64,000 nucleotides of DNA from Methanoculleus bourgensis MS2 (lineage in GTDB: Archaea; Halobacteriota; Methanomicrobia; Methanomicrobiales; Methanoculleaceae), in NCBI RefSeq assembly GCF_000304355.2, contig NC_018227.2, positions 124,001 to 188,000 on the forward strand, read 5' to 3'. Numbering within the stretch: the stretch's first letter is position 1; each line of letters begins with the position of its first letter. Shown here piece after piece: positions 16,387-25,950 of this stretch. The translations under genes were made by a program, and so were the position numbers. A model generated the notes under the pieces. That model made no database searches. It was not told the origin of the DNA and saw only the letters and a list, made by a program, of their open reading frames with translations.

Positions 16387-16842
16387 CTATTTAAGTTTTC
16401 GTTTAATTGGTGCACCGCAGACCGGACAATCGCCCGGCTCCCGCCAGTAGCGGCCGCACCCGCTGCACCGGTAGCGCCACTTGATCGCACGGGCAGGCCG
16501 CTGCCTGATGCTCCGGGTGGTGATGCCGAGGCGGTGCGCAACGTTCTGGATTGCGAAGTCGTCGGTGACAAGGACGGCCTCAAGTTCCAGCGCCAGCGCA
16601 AGGATGTCCTGGTCGGTCGCGGAGAGCACCCCGGCATCCCCGGTCAGGAGCGCGGCCTCGCGAACCCGGGCCAGGTCCTCTCCGCGCGGTTCCCGGACCC
16701 GGAGCCCTGTGGCAGCGAGCGCCTCAAACCGGCACTTCGCGTGGAGATCGCCGAGTTCCCCCACCACCGACGGGGTGGTCCAGGCCGCCCCTTCGACCGG
16801 GATCTCCGTAAAAAAGAACGAAGCGTCAAGAACCAGCGTCAT
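16387..16842 (-). CDS. nob1: rRNA maturation endonuclease Nob1
   Basis: Cleaves the 3' end of pre-16S rRNA during small-subunit maturation. The 151-residue protein has a PIN domain beginning MTLVLDASFFF with the catalytic Asp, then SATDQDILALAL and VTDDFAIQNVA carrying further acidic residues, and a C-terminal zinc ribbon YRCSGCGRYWREPGDCPVCG. The ATG at 16842 overlaps the rtcA stop by 4 nt (ATGA), which decides the start; the frame is open further upstream but overlaps rtcA fully. Confidence 0.9.
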   Translation of the reverse strand: MTLVLDASFFFTEIPVEGAAWTTPSVVGELGDLHAKCRFEALAATGLRVREPRGEDLARVREAALLTGDAGVLSATDQDILALALELEAVLVTDDFAIQNVAHRLGITTRSIRQRPARAIKWRYRCSGCGRYWREPGDCPVCGAPIKRKLK

Positions 16843-17822
16843 GCCGCAAACTCCACGAGATCGTTTGCCCGGCACCCGACCGGATACCCGAACTCCGAGA
16901 GGAGCCAGCAGGCGGTCTTCGCGTGCATCGAGAGCGTGTGGGTGCTGTACTCCCCGCCGTAGCAGGCGAGGTAGATGAGGAGCTGGTCGGCGAGGTGGAC
17001 GTCGACCGTGCCGGGGCTCCGGCACTCTTCGACCAGGGCCCGGGCTGCCGTCCGGCCTACCTCTTCGGCGGGGAGCCCCCGTTTTCCGAGAGCGACGGCG
17101 CCCTTCGCCCCGCTCCATACCGTGACAGAACTCCCGACCCCCGGCCCCCCCTCCCGGTGGTCGAGGGTGGCGGTGCAGGGGAAACCGAGGTCTTTCTCAA
17201 GGAGGTCCCGGGCGGCGGCAGCCTGGCGTTTCACAACATGGTCCGGGAGGCCTGAGGAGCAGGAGACGATCCCGCACCCCGGCTCCTCCTCCGGGATCAC
17301 GATCGGGCCCGGACGGCCCGGCTCCACCCGGGCGCGCACCCGCCCGCCTCCCCGCGGGTAGTAGCCCCGCTCGAGCACCTCGATATCGATCGAGGCCCCG
17401 GCACGGCGGAGCACCGGCGCGAGGACGTGGTCCAGGTAGTCGATCGTCGGGCTCCATGAAACCTCAGTCCCGCCCGTGACCGTGATGCTCCCGCCGGTGC
17501 GGAGGGCGACCGGGAGCCAGGCCTGGAGGATGAGGGGTATGCTCCCGGCGGTACCGGGATCTATCGCGAGATCGGCCCGCCGGAGCCGGCCGGGGGAGAA
17601 CGTGATCTCGCTGCTCCGGATCGCAAGCCCCCGGCATTCGGCATCACAGGCCCCGGCGACCGCGCGGACCGCAGCGATATGCTGGGGAGCGAGTCCCGGG
17701 TTCGGCCGGTTCTGCCGGATCCGGGTGACGGTGACCGGAGTCCCGGAGATCGCCGATAACGCGACCGCCAGGCGGAGGACCTGCCCCCCTCCTTCCAGGT
17801 AGGATCCGTCAATGGTGAACAT
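16839..17822 (-). CDS. rtcA: RNA 3'-terminal phosphate cyclase
   Basis: Converts RNA 3'-phosphate ends to 2',3'-cyclic phosphates using ATP. The 327-residue protein starts MFTIDGSYLEGGGQVLRLAVAL, a signature of the RtcA fold, and has QNRPNPGLAPQH, TVTGGTEVSWSP, GYYPRGGGRV and the C-terminal segment EYSTHTLSMHAKTA with the His of the active-site region. The ATG at 17822 overlaps the prs end by 14 nt. It forms a prs-rtcA-nob1 unit, pairing RNA end processing with rRNA maturation. Confidence 0.93.
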   Translation of the reverse strand: MFTIDGSYLEGGGQVLRLAVALSAISGTPVTVTRIRQNRPNPGLAPQHIAAVRAVAGACDAECRGLAIRSSEITFSPGRLRRADLAIDPGTAGSIPLILQAWLPVALRTGGSITVTGGTEVSWSPTIDYLDHVLAPVLRRAGASIDIEVLERGYYPRGGGRVRARVEPGRPGPIVIPEEEPGCGIVSCSSGLPDHVVKRQAAAARDLLEKDLGFPCTATLDHREGGPGVGSSVTVWSGAKGAVALGKRGLPAEEVGRTAARALVEECRSPGTVDVHLADQLLIYLACYGGEYSTHTLSMHAKTACWLLSEFGYPVGCRANDLVEFAA

Positions 17823-18666
17823 CTTCCGTGATCGCTGTCGCGATTGCGTTCGCGGCCGATATGAAGCTTGAGGCGTTCTCGTAGGTGTCACTGGAGACGA
17901 CCGAGGAGACCCCCGCCGCCCGCAGGCGCGTATAGGCACCGCTCGCGAGCACCCCGTGGACGCAGGCCGCGTGGATCGACGCCGCTCCCTGTTCCCTGAG
18001 CATGCAGGCGGCGGTCGCGAGGGTCCCGCCGGTGGATATGATATCGTCCACGATCACGACCTCGCGCCCGGCGACATCAACGGTCTTTGGGGCGATCCTG
18101 ACCTCTTCGCCCGAGAGCCTGGTCTTCTGCAGGAAGTCGCAGTCCCACCCGCCGACCGCCGCAACATCGGCAGCGAACTCGATCGCGCCCTCATCGGGGG
18201 CGAGGACCAGGGGGTTCTTCAGGTTGAGGTCGCCGACATATCCCCCGATCGCCGGGGCGATGGTGATATCCTTTGCCGGGACACCGAAGTAGTCCAGCAC
18301 GCCGGGGTCATGGACATCGACCACAAACGCCCGCTCGATGCCGCTTGAGAGGGCTCTTGCGACCGCCCGGGCGCTGATCGGCTCTCCCGGGACAAACCGC
18401 CTGTCCTGGCGGGCGTAGCCGAGGTACGGCATCACTAGCGTGTTCCTTGACCGGTCGGCGGCATCGATCGCAAGAAGAGTCTGTACAAGCATATCATTAT
18501 TCACGATGCTGCTGACGATCAGGGTCTCATCATCCAGGTCCCCGCACCGGAGATACATCTCTCCATCGGGAAACCTGGTGAATTTTGTCTCCGCAAGAGG
18601 AACCCCCAACTTTTCTGAGATGCGGGCTGCCAGGACCTGGGATCGTTCCGTGCTGATTATTCTCAT
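17809..18666 (-). CDS. prs: Ribose-phosphate pyrophosphokinase
   Basis: Makes PRPP from ribose 5-phosphate and ATP for purines, pyrimidines, histidine and methanopterin-type cofactors. The 285-residue protein is the short archaeal class, with FTRFPDGEMYLR, YLGYARQDRRFVPGE (ATP loop), DVHDPGVLDYFGVP and the PRPP loop VVIVDDIISTGGT. It starts MRIISTERSQ at 18666; the divergent lonB begins about 80 bp away. It ends inside the beginning of rtcA. Confidence 0.95.
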   Translation of the reverse strand: MRIISTERSQVLAARISEKLGVPLAETKFTRFPDGEMYLRCGDLDDETLIVSSIVNNDMLVQTLLAIDAADRSRNTLVMPYLGYARQDRRFVPGEPISARAVARALSSGIERAFVVDVHDPGVLDYFGVPAKDITIAPAIGGYVGDLNLKNPLVLAPDEGAIEFAADVAAVGGWDCDFLQKTRLSGEEVRIAPKTVDVAGREVVIVDDIISTGGTLATAACMLREQGAASIHAACVHGVLASGAYTRLRAAGVSSVVSSDTYENASSFISAANAIATAITEDVHH

Positions 18667-18708
18667 AGAACACCTTTGCTAGAAAGTATTTGAACGAGCA
18701 TGAATAAA

Positions 18709-18717
18709 TTATATAAG
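18709..18717 (+). promoter_or_regulatory. TATA-like element of lonB
   Basis: TTATATAAG about 35 bp before the preferred lonB ATG. The ribosome site AGAGGTAA (18733-18739) is so near that the transcription start may lie close to it; the element may also serve the divergent prs gene. Confidence 0.5.
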
Positions 18718-18747
18718 TACCAGTGCAGCAAAGAGGTAAACCCGACG

Positions 18748-20688
18748 ATGGATTCAACGACTTCTAAAGAAATTCCGAATATTGAGCTCACGAACGATGA
18801 ACTGGCGGAAATTGATGACTTCGCCGGTCTTGAGCTGAGCGCATCGTCAGATATCGACGTACCTCCGAATCTCATCGATCAGGTTATCGGCCAGGAGCAT
18901 GCCGTTGAAGTGATCAGGAAGGCCGCGGTCCAGCGCAGGCACGTGATGATGATCGGCAGCCCCGGAACCGGTAAGTCGATGTTGGCGAAGGCAATGGCAG
19001 AACTCCTCCCAAAGGAGGAATTACAGGACATCCTGGTCTACCCAAACTCCGAGGATAACAATAATCCCATCATCAGGACCGTGCCTGCCGGTCGTGGCAA
19101 GCAGATCGTGAGCGCCCACAAGATGGAGGCGAGGAAGAAGATCCAGATGCGGAGCACTCTCATCATGCTCCTCATCGTCGGTATCGTCGTCTATGCGATC
19201 CTCGCGTCCCAGTGGCTCATGGGTATCATCGCCGCCGCGTTCGTCTTCATGGCGCTGAAGTACTCGACGCCCCGCGAGGAGACGATGGTCCCAAAGCTCC
19301 TGGTCTCCCACGACCCGAACACCCCCGCGCCGTTTGTCGACGCAACCGGCTCGCATGCGGGCGCCCTGCTCGGCGACGTCAGGCACGACCCCTTCCAGAG
19401 CGGCGGCCTCGAGACGCCTTCCCATGACCGCGTCGAGAGCGGCGCCATCCACCGGGCACACGGGGGCGTGCTCTTCATCGATGAGATTAACACCCTCACC
19501 CCGCACTCCCAGCAGAACCTGCTGACCGCGCTCCAGGAAGGCAACTTCCCGATCACCGGCCAGAGCGAGCGCTCGAGCGGCGCGATGGTCAGGACCGAGC
19601 CGGTCCCCTGCCGGTTCGTCATGATCGCGGCAGGCAACCTCGACGCCATCCAGGGTATGCACCCGGCGCTCCGGTCACGTATCCGGGGCTACGGCTACGA
19701 GGTCTACATGCGGGAGACGATGGAGGACACCCAGGAGAACCGCAGGAAGTTCATCAGGTTCATCGCCCAGGAGGTCAAGAACGACGGGAAGATCCCGCAC
19801 TTCGACCGGGACGCCATGCTCGAGATCCTCCGCGAGGCCAGGCGCCGCTCGAACCGGAAAGGCCACCTGACCTTAAAACTCCGTGACATGGGCGGGCTCA
19901 TCAGGGTGGCCGGGGACCTCGCCCGGCAGGAGGGCGCGGACTTCACCACGGCAAAGCACGTCATCGCCGCGAAGAAGACCGCCCGTTCGATCGAGGACCA
20001 GATCTCAGACGAATACATCAGGCGGAGCCGCGACTACGACATCACCGTCGTCGAGGGCACCCGCGTCGGACGGGTGAACGGGCTTGCCGTGATGGGGAAC
20101 GATTCAGGCTCGGTGCTCCCGGTGATGGCAGAGGTGACCCCGAGCCAGGGGGCGAACGGCACGGTGATCGCGACCGGCATGCTGAAGGATATCGCCAAGG
20201 AGTCGATCACGAACGTCAGCGCCCTGATCAAGAAGTTCACGGGTAAGGATATCAGGAACATCGACATTCATATCCAGTTCATCGGGACCTACGGCGGCGT
20301 TGAGGGTGACTCGGCCTCCGTGACCGTCGCGACGGCGGTGATCAGCGCCATCGAGGATATCCCGGTGCGCCAGGATGTCGCGATGACCGGGTCGCTCTCG
20401 GTCAGGGGCGACGTCCTCCCGATCGGCGGGGTCACCTACAAGATCGAGGCTGCCGCGAAGGCCGGGATCAAAAAGGTGATCATACCGCGGTCGAATCTGG
20501 ACGACGTCCTCATCGAGGACCGCTACCGCGCGATGGTCGAGGTGGTCCCGGTCGACCACATCGAGGAGGTCCTCCAGAACGCGCTCGTGCCCGAGAACCG
20601 CGAGGGGTTCTTTGCGAAACTCAGGAAGATGGCGGTCAACCCGACGACCGGCATGTTCGACTCAACCGTCGGGCGTTCTGTGATCTGA
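18748..20688 (+). CDS. lonB: Archaeal membrane Lon protease (LonB)
   Basis: ATP-dependent membrane-anchored protease for damaged and regulatory proteins. The 646-residue protein has Walker A GSPGTGKS, two transmembrane helices inserted in the AAA domain ([16 protein letters not shown] and [15 protein letters not shown]), Walker B VLFIDEIN, and a C-terminal protease domain with the serine in GDSASVTVA and the lysine in KAGIKKV. ATG 18748 follows AGAGGTAA; the upstream ATG at 18700 precedes the TATA-like element and is rejected. The N-terminus is acidic with a long leader before QVIGQEHAV. No neighbour is co-transcribed. Confidence 0.96.
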   Translation: MDSTTSKEIPNIELTNDELAEIDDFAGLELSASSDIDVPPNLIDQVIGQEHAVEVIRKAAVQRRHVMMIGSPGTGKSMLAKAMAELLPKEELQDILVYPNSEDNNNPIIRTVPAGRGKQIVSAHKMEARKKIQMRSTLIMLLIVGIVVYAILASQWLMGIIAAAFVFMALKYSTPREETMVPKLLVSHDPNTPAPFVDATGSHAGALLGDVRHDPFQSGGLETPSHDRVESGAIHRAHGGVLFIDEINTLTPHSQQNLLTALQEGNFPITGQSERSSGAMVRTEPVPCRFVMIAAGNLDAIQGMHPALRSRIRGYGYEVYMRETMEDTQENRRKFIRFIAQEVKNDGKIPHFDRDAMLEILREARRRSNRKGHLTLKLRDMGGLIRVAGDLARQEGADFTTAKHVIAAKKTARSIEDQISDEYIRRSRDYDITVVEGTRVGRVNGLAVMGNDSGSVLPVMAEVTPSQGANGTVIATGMLKDIAKESITNVSALIKKFTGKDIRNIDIHIQFIGTYGGVEGDSASVTVATAVISAIEDIPVRQDVAMTGSLSVRGDVLPIGGVTYKIEAAAKAGIKKVIIPRSNLDDVLIEDRYRAMVEVVPVDHIEEVLQNALVPENREGFFAKLRKMAVNPTTGMFDSTVGRSVI

Positions 20689-20837
20689 TCTCCTACAGGA
20701 TCACCCCCCCTTTAAAGATGATGAGGAGATCGCCGCCGCACGCAGAAGTACGCGGTGCAGGAGATAGCAATCTCACGGGCATCGTGCACGTCTGCGTGAG
20801 GCAACGTTACATACACAATCGGATGTAGTGATACACT

Positions 20838-22166
20838 ATGGCTGAGGCAAGATACTATGATATCAGGTGCGTACAGGGCGAGATCACCCTGATCGATATC
20901 GATAACGGCGTGATCGAGTCGGCAGGCACCTCATACTTTGATCGGGCCGTGGTCAGGGTGCTCGGGCCGAAAGGCTGGGGTATCCTCACCCGCGACCATG
21001 TTGAGATCGACTCGAAGCGCGAGATCGACGCCCTTGTCGAGGCGGCGGCGCGCCTGGCTGCGGTCACCGGGGACCAGATAGACCTTGCCGATGCGCCGCG
21101 CGCCCTCCTGCCGGTTCCGCCGCTTGGAGAGGATCCTCGGGACATCGACCTTGAGGAGAAGACCCGGTTGCTTGCCGGGATCGAGAGCGCGGCCCGGGTC
21201 CCGGAGGTGGCTAACACCCGGGCCCGCTACACCGAGGGGATCGACTCGGTCCGGTTCCTGGACTCGAGCGGGAACGAGTTCTCGTACGAGGCGGTCAGGT
21301 CCGGGTTCTCGGTCATCGCTATCGCCTCCAGGAACGGGATGATGCAGATGGGGAGCGAACGCGACCACATCACCACCGGGTTCAACCTCCGGGATAAGCA
21401 GGACCTCGGACGGAAGGCGGGGGAGGTCGCGGTCTCGCTTTTGGACGCAAAACTCGCGAAAGGCGGAACAAAGCGGGCCGTGCTCGACCAGGAATTGGCG
21501 GGTGTCTTCACCCACGAGGCTGTCGGCCACGCAAGCGAAGGCGACCTCGTCCGCGAGGGCGCATCGGTCCTCGCGGGGAGGATCGGTGAGCGGATCGGGT
21601 GCGAGGGGCTTGTGATCGTGGACGACCCCTCTCTCCACGAGTTCGGGTTCATCCCCGTAGACGCGGAAGGGGTGGCGGTGCGGCGAACCGAGGTCATCTG
21701 CGACGGTATCCTCACCTCCTACCTCCACAACCGGGAGACCCTCGCGGCGGTTGGGAACGGAGTGCCCGGCCACGCCCGCGCCGAGCACGGGGCGCCGCCG
21801 ATCGTCCGGATGAGCAACACCTTCATCGAGAATGGGGATGCGACATACGACGAGATCCTTTCCGAGTGTAAGGACGGTATCCTGCTGATCGGGTCCCGGG
21901 GTGGCCAGGTCGACCCCGGGCGGGGGGTGTTCCAGTTCAACGCCGAGTACGGCTACCTGATCGAGGGCGGCGAGACGACCGATATGGTCAGGGACGTCTC
22001 GCTCTCGGGCGAGATCCTCACGACGCTTCATGACATCACCCTGCTTGGGAATGACCGGAAGATGAGCCCGGGATACTGCGGCAAAGGAGGACAGACCGTG
22101 CCGGTGAGCGACGGCGCGCCGCACATCCTGCTTGAGAACGCGATGGTAGGAGGACGTGGAATATGA
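20838..22166 (+). CDS. tldD: TldD-type metalloprotease
   Basis: The 442-residue zinc metallopeptidase partner of the TldD/TldE pair, which in bacteria matures peptide antibiotics. The active-site HEAVGH is at 226-231 and a further zinc-ligand region includes the SNTFIENGD and GGQVDPGRGVFQFN segments. The start MAEARYYDIR follows a GTGAT sequence. It overlaps tldE by 4 nt (ATGA), as is typical for this pair in archaea. Its substrate in methanogens is unknown. There is a 149-bp gap upstream after lonB. Confidence 0.94.
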   Translation: MAEARYYDIRCVQGEITLIDIDNGVIESAGTSYFDRAVVRVLGPKGWGILTRDHVEIDSKREIDALVEAAARLAAVTGDQIDLADAPRALLPVPPLGEDPRDIDLEEKTRLLAGIESAARVPEVANTRARYTEGIDSVRFLDSSGNEFSYEAVRSGFSVIAIASRNGMMQMGSERDHITTGFNLRDKQDLGRKAGEVAVSLLDAKLAKGGTKRAVLDQELAGVFTHEAVGHASEGDLVREGASVLAGRIGERIGCEGLVIVDDPSLHEFGFIPVDAEGVAVRRTEVICDGILTSYLHNRETLAAVGNGVPGHARAEHGAPPIVRMSNTFIENGDATYDEILSECKDGILLIGSRGGQVDPGRGVFQFNAEYGYLIEGGETTDMVRDVSLSGEILTTLHDITLLGNDRKMSPGYCGKGGQTVPVSDGAPHILLENAMVGGRGI

Positions 22167-23455
22167 ACGGAGATGACCTTATCGAGAAGGTCCTCCGGGA
22201 GGGTGAGAGGCAGGCCGACGAGGTCGAGGTCTTCTACGCCCGGGGGCAGAGTATCAGTGCCGGGATCAAGAAGGGGATCCTCGGCACCGCCGAAGAGTCG
22301 GAGACCTGGAGCATGACCATCCGGACCGTCAGGGATGGGCGGATAGGGTTTTCGAGCACCAGCGACCCCGACCGGTGGAAGGAGTGTCTCAACGCGGCGC
22401 TTGCAAGCGGGAGGATCGCCACCCCGCAGGAGTGGGGCGGGCTCCCAAAACCGGCCGGCATGACGGGCACCGCGTCCTCGGCCGACCCGGACCTGGTTGT
22501 CGGGATAGAGAATGCGGCGAGCATGGTCGAAGACCTCCTTTCAGGTGCGGCGGAGCACCCGGTGGAGGTCATCGGCGGGGGCGCCGACCTCGGCCGGTCG
22601 CACCTGGAGATAGCGAACACAAACGGCGTCCTCTACCGTACGGAGAGAACGGTGGCGGCGGTCTCCCTCGAAGCGATCAGGGAGCAGTCCACGGGGTATG
22701 AGTTCGACGCCTCCCCGTTCCTTGCCGATATCAGCGCCCGGGCGGTCGGGGAGGCGGCGGCCTCTCTTGCCGCTCGCTCTCTCGGGGGCCGTGAAGTCGC
22801 GACCGGGCGCTACGATATCGTTCTCTCGCCCATTGCGGCCGCAAGCATCCTCGGGTATGTCCTCATCCCGGCGCTCTCCGGGCGGAACGTGAAGGCCGGA
22901 AGGTCGTTTTTTGCCGACAAAATCGGGGAGCAGGTCTTTGATGAGCGCCTTTCGGTCTACGACGACCCCTTTGCTCCCGGCCTCGGGAGCACCACCTGGG
23001 ATGCAGACGGCGTCCCCACACGGCGCCTGGTCTTCGTGCAGCAGGGGGTGCTTGAGCGGTTTGCCTACGACCTCAAGACCGGCTACCGCTACGGCGAGGA
23101 GAGCACGGGGAGCGCCGTGCGGTCAGGGAGCGGGGAGCCCGGCATCGGCGTTCACAACCTCTTCATCGACGGCCCCCGGATAAGCGACCCGGGCGATGAA
23201 CGGGGGGTCTGGATCCACGATGTCGTGGGCGCCCATACCGCAAACCCCTTCTCCGGCGACTTCTCGGTGGAGATCTCAAACCCCTTCTGGATGGAGGGCG
23301 GGGAACTGGTCGAACCCATCCGGACCGCGATGTTTGCAGGAAACGTCTTTGAGATGCTCCGGGATATTGGAGGGCTTGGAAAAGACGATCGGAGGGTCGG
23401 ACGGCTGACTCTTCCATCAATACGCTTAAATAACCAGCAGATCATTGGTAAATAA
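22163..23455 (+). CDS. tldE: TldE/PmbA-family protein
   Basis: The 430-residue non-catalytic partner of TldD. The pattern DEVEVFYARGQSISAGIKKGIL, DISARAVGEAAASLAARSLG, LSPIAAASILGYVL and VGAHTANPFSGDFSVEISN is typical, and it lacks the HExxxH motif of its partner. It forms a heterodimer with TldD in known cases. The start ATG overlaps the tldD stop (ATGA). The BofA-like gene starts directly after its stop codon. Confidence 0.93.
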   Translation: MNGDDLIEKVLREGERQADEVEVFYARGQSISAGIKKGILGTAEESETWSMTIRTVRDGRIGFSSTSDPDRWKECLNAALASGRIATPQEWGGLPKPAGMTGTASSADPDLVVGIENAASMVEDLLSGAAEHPVEVIGGGADLGRSHLEIANTNGVLYRTERTVAAVSLEAIREQSTGYEFDASPFLADISARAVGEAAASLAARSLGGREVATGRYDIVLSPIAAASILGYVLIPALSGRNVKAGRSFFADKIGEQVFDERLSVYDDPFAPGLGSTTWDADGVPTRRLVFVQQGVLERFAYDLKTGYRYGEESTGSAVRSGSGEPGIGVHNLFIDGPRISDPGDERGVWIHDVVGAHTANPFSGDFSVEISNPFWMEGGELVEPIRTAMFAGNVFEMLRDIGGLGKDDRRVGRLTLPSIRLNNQQIIGK

Positions 23456-23719
23456 ATGATGGAAGAGATCCTCGCAATCCTCCTGGCAGTGGCGATAGCG
23501 GCGGCGATCTACTATCTCATGAAGAAATCCCTGACTCTCGTCATCAACGCCATCGCCGGGCTCATCACGCTCTGGCTCCTGAACGCCTTTGATGTCCTGG
23601 CGTGGTTCGGCGCCCCCGACGTCCAGATCAACCTGGTGACGGTCCTCGTCTGCGCCCTCGGGGGGCTCCCGGGCGCCATGATCGTGGTCCTGCTCCACCT
23701 CTTCGGGATTACGCTCTGA
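23456..23719 (+). CDS. BofA-like small membrane protein
   Basis: An 87-residue membrane protein with three hydrophobic segments (EEILAILLAVAIAAAIYYLM, SLTLVINAIAGLITLWLL, VTVLVCALGGLPGAMIVVLL). The arrangement, including NAIAGL and a GxPGA-containing last helix, matches the pro-sigma-K processing inhibitor BofA family, named after Bacillus. There is no sigma factor here, so the role in archaea is unknown. It begins immediately after the tldE stop; ATG 23456 and 23459 are both possible. Co-transcription with tldD/tldE is likely. Confidence 0.75.
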   Translation: MMEEILAILLAVAIAAAIYYLMKKSLTLVINAIAGLITLWLLNAFDVLAWFGAPDVQINLVTVLVCALGGLPGAMIVVLLHLFGITL

Positions 23720-23837
23720 GGAGCGGTCTTCGGGGGGCTGTTCTTCTACGCTTCCCCCTCCCCCCCCGGGTTGTTATACACCCAACTTTCCGCAGTAAGA
23801 GTTCTGGCCCGGCATTTTTCTCACATTCCCCTCGCTA

Positions 23838-24110
23838 AATCAGAGTACCCCGGCAAGCTGACAAGGTCTCACGCGAAGAACGCGAAGGACTGTCTTTCAT
23901 CCCCCGTCCCCCTTCGCGCGCTTCGCGTCTTCGCGTGCGGCTGGCGATCACGCCCACGCACCTGTGACAGACGGTGAACCGGGCCACTCGTTCATTATTC
24001 CAGGACGGGATCGTCTTACTGCGGAAGGTGGGATACACTGTTCACGCGAAGGAGAGCGTAGCAATTCCACGTCTTTCGCGGCTTCGCGGCCTTCGCGTGA
24101 GTGAACCCGT
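23838..24110. repeat. Dispersed CGCGAAG palindromic repeat, copies 2-3 (gap 23720-24155)
   Basis: This 430-bp gap between convergent genes holds no gene. It has the shared flank GGCAAGCTGACAAGGTCTCACGCGAAG (in pieces: GGCAAGCTGACAAG, then CTCACGCGAAG at 23868-23878), a right arm CTTCGCGTGCGGCTGGCGATC near 23930, and a second palindrome from CACGCGAAGG near 24038 to CCTTCGCGTGAG near 24100. TGGCGATCACGCCCACGCACC near 23941 is the same trailer seen at 43.87, 54.6 and 55.1 kb. Confidence 0.8.
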
Positions 24111-24155
24111 AGCGTGTGGGATTATTCGTTGCTCTGGCCCACTACCGCCTCCCCT

Positions 24156-24836
24156 CTAAAACAGGCTCGCCTCAGAGTAGACCATGATCTGGTCTTCCAG
24201 GATCTCAAACGGTTTGATCTCCCGGGAGTGGGGCGAGCGGCGCATCTTCACGACCTCAAGGGCGAGGTGCACCTCGGTGAGCCCCGCCGACCGGACGTAG
24301 CGGAGGAGGATCACCGTATCAGCCAGGTACTCGACGAGGCCGTACCTGCTCCCCTCCGGGTTTGCCGTATTGGTCTCGCTCGTCAGCACGAGGGTGCAGG
24401 CTTCGTCCCGCATCACCTCGATGAACCTGAACATCTCCTGCCGCCGGGCCGCCTCGTCCAGGAAGAGCCCCTCAAAGAGCGATATCGGGTCGATGATCAC
24501 CCTCGATGCCTTAACACTCCTGATGAGAGCGGGAAGTTCGCTCTTGATACTGCTTATCGCGAGATTGAAGTCGGTCGGATCCAGTCTCAAGAGGTAGAAC
24601 CGGTCGCCGAACCTCTCAGGATCCCATCCCTTCTGCGCCATGGTGGCGCGGAGGAGTTCCTCCCGCTCCTCGAGACTGATGTAGATGACACTCTCGCCTC
24701 GCGAGAGCCCTTCGTACGCGAACTGGAGAGCAAACGTCGTCTTCCCGGTCCCGTAGGTGCCGATGACCGCACAGATGCTCTCCCGGGGAAGACCGCCCGA
24801 GAGCATCGCATCCAGCCCCTCGACACCGAACTTCAC
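24156..24836 (-). CDS. KaiC-like RecA-superfamily ATPase
   Basis: A 226-residue P-loop ATPase of the KaiC/FlaH (ArlH) kind. Walker A GTYGTGKT is at 26-33, IYISLEERE carries the family's glutamates, Walker B VIIDPISLFEG is near 112, and LTSETNT near 150 is the usual KaiC arginine/serine-finger region. It is downstream of and 12 nt from a second, degenerate KaiC-like gene on the same strand. The pair is divergent from a secretion/pilus ATPase and platform gene (25951-29531). In archaella ArlH is a KaiC-like ATPase that works with ArlI and ArlJ, so a comparable role is an attractive inference, not shown. Confidence 0.8.
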   Translation of the reverse strand: MKFGVEGLDAMLSGGLPRESICAVIGTYGTGKTTFALQFAYEGLSRGESVIYISLEEREELLRATMAQKGWDPERFGDRFYLLRLDPTDFNLAISSIKSELPALIRSVKASRVIIDPISLFEGLFLDEAARRQEMFRFIEVMRDEACTLVLTSETNTANPEGSRYGLVEYLADTVILLRYVRSAGLTEVHLALEVVKMRRSPHSREIKPFEILEDQIMVYSEASLF

Positions 24837-24848
24837 CCGATCAGCCGT

Positions 24849-25685
24849 TTATACCACCACCCTGATGTTGCGCACCTCAAACCCCTCTGCTGCGGAGATC
24901 TTCACTGCGAACTTCACGAGATCCTTATCCTCGAGACGGGGCATCACGCCCCGGAACCTCTCAAAGTGCATAACCCGCTGCCGGCGCTGTGCGCCGGTCT
25001 CCTCCCAGTGGAAGAGGAGTGTGGCGTCGACACAGTCGGCGATCTCAAGTTCCCGCGACCGGTCCAGGATACCGGAGGTGAGCGGAAGATAGATCGTGAT
25101 GTTCCGGCGTTTTGCCACCTGCTGCAGGCCGCGCAGGAAGGCGATGAACGCATGCCACCGCGGACTCCCCGTGAGCGACGGCGCGATCCCGGTCAGCGAG
25201 TCCATGACGATCAGGCTGTTGTCCGGGCATCCGCCGAGCACCCGGGCGAGTTCCGCGAGGATGTCACCGCTCTCCCGGCGCTGCTTCTTCTGCAGGCGTT
25301 CGATGGTGCTTCCCTCCCCGTACCAGTCCGGGGGGACGATGCTCGCATCGAAGTAGAGTTCCGAGAGATCATAAAAGACGATCTCTTCCTTGAGTTGAAT
25401 GTAGAGATCCGGGTTAAACGAGAGGGCCATCTCCCTGAGGATATCTTCCCGCATCCGGGTGAGTGTCACGTACACGATCCTGTCCGGGAGGAGGAGGTGC
25501 TCGCTCGCGTTCCCGCTCCGCTTTAGGATGGCGAGGTGCATGATCGAGGTCTGCACAAACTCGACGTTGCCGGCACCGTGCTCCCCGAGGAGCAGCACCG
25601 CCGACCCCGGTGGGACGCCCCCGTCCAGCAGGGGGTCAAGCGAGGTGATGCCCGTCGGCATCCGTAATCGGAGGCGGTCGCGCAT
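24849..25685 (-). CDS. KaiC-like protein with degenerate Walker A
   Basis: A 278-residue RecA-superfamily protein. It keeps the KaiC opening (MPTGITSLDPLLDGGVPPGS) and a Walker B strand (SLIVMDSLTG), but the P-loop at 34-41 is GEHGAGNV instead of GxxGxGKT: the lysine and the Thr/Ser are replaced, so ATP hydrolysis is unlikely. It precedes the intact KaiC-like gene by 12 nt, suggesting a regulatory/structural pair. A TATA-like GTATATAAG lies at 25698-25706, only about 15 bp from the ATG at 25685; a leaderless start at residue 9 (MPTGITSL) is therefore possible. Confidence 0.75.
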   Translation of the reverse strand: MRDRLRLRMPTGITSLDPLLDGGVPPGSAVLLLGEHGAGNVEFVQTSIMHLAILKRSGNASEHLLLPDRIVYVTLTRMREDILREMALSFNPDLYIQLKEEIVFYDLSELYFDASIVPPDWYGEGSTIERLQKKQRRESGDILAELARVLGGCPDNSLIVMDSLTGIAPSLTGSPRWHAFIAFLRGLQQVAKRRNITIYLPLTSGILDRSRELEIADCVDATLLFHWEETGAQRRQRVMHFERFRGVMPRLEDKDLVKFAVKISAAEGFEVRNIRVVV

Positions 25686-25778
25686 GGATAACTCCCGTAT
25701 ATAAGGCGAACGATTTATTTGTTCTGATCCTCTGTGGTATCAGCGGAAGTTGCGGCCGAAGACGGCGGGAAAAGCAGA

Positions 25779-25785
25779 TTTATAT
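25779..25785 (+). promoter_or_regulatory. TATA box before the secretion ATPase gene
   Basis: TTTATAT in a purine-rich context, upstream of the ATPase gene's probable start at 25951. It argues against the ATG at 25750, which precedes it. Confidence 0.45.
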
Positions 25786-25950
25786 GGATGCCGCTCCACA
25801 TCACCTATAGTTTACGCGGTACCCGGGGAGGTGCCGATCCACCCCCCGGGCCGGGTTTGGAACGACACAGGTCACGGAGATTATGCAGCAAACAGCGTTC
25901 TGTCCTCAGACAAAGACACGTACGGGCGCACCGCCGGTGCAGATGCCGCG

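Noticed and set aside
18700-18747. Upstream ATG of lonB
   Set aside because: It lies before the TATA-like element and lacks a ribosome site; ATG 18748 has AGAGGTAA.
3740-24110. CRISPR array suggested by repeated CGCGAAG sequence
   Set aside because: Repeats are palindromic modules of variable spacing in separate gaps, with no regular 30-40 nt spacers and no cas genes.
25750-25950. N-terminal extension of the secretion ATPase
   Set aside because: The ATG at 25750 precedes the TATA-like element at 25779 and the translated segment does not look coding; a GTG at 25831 remains possible.
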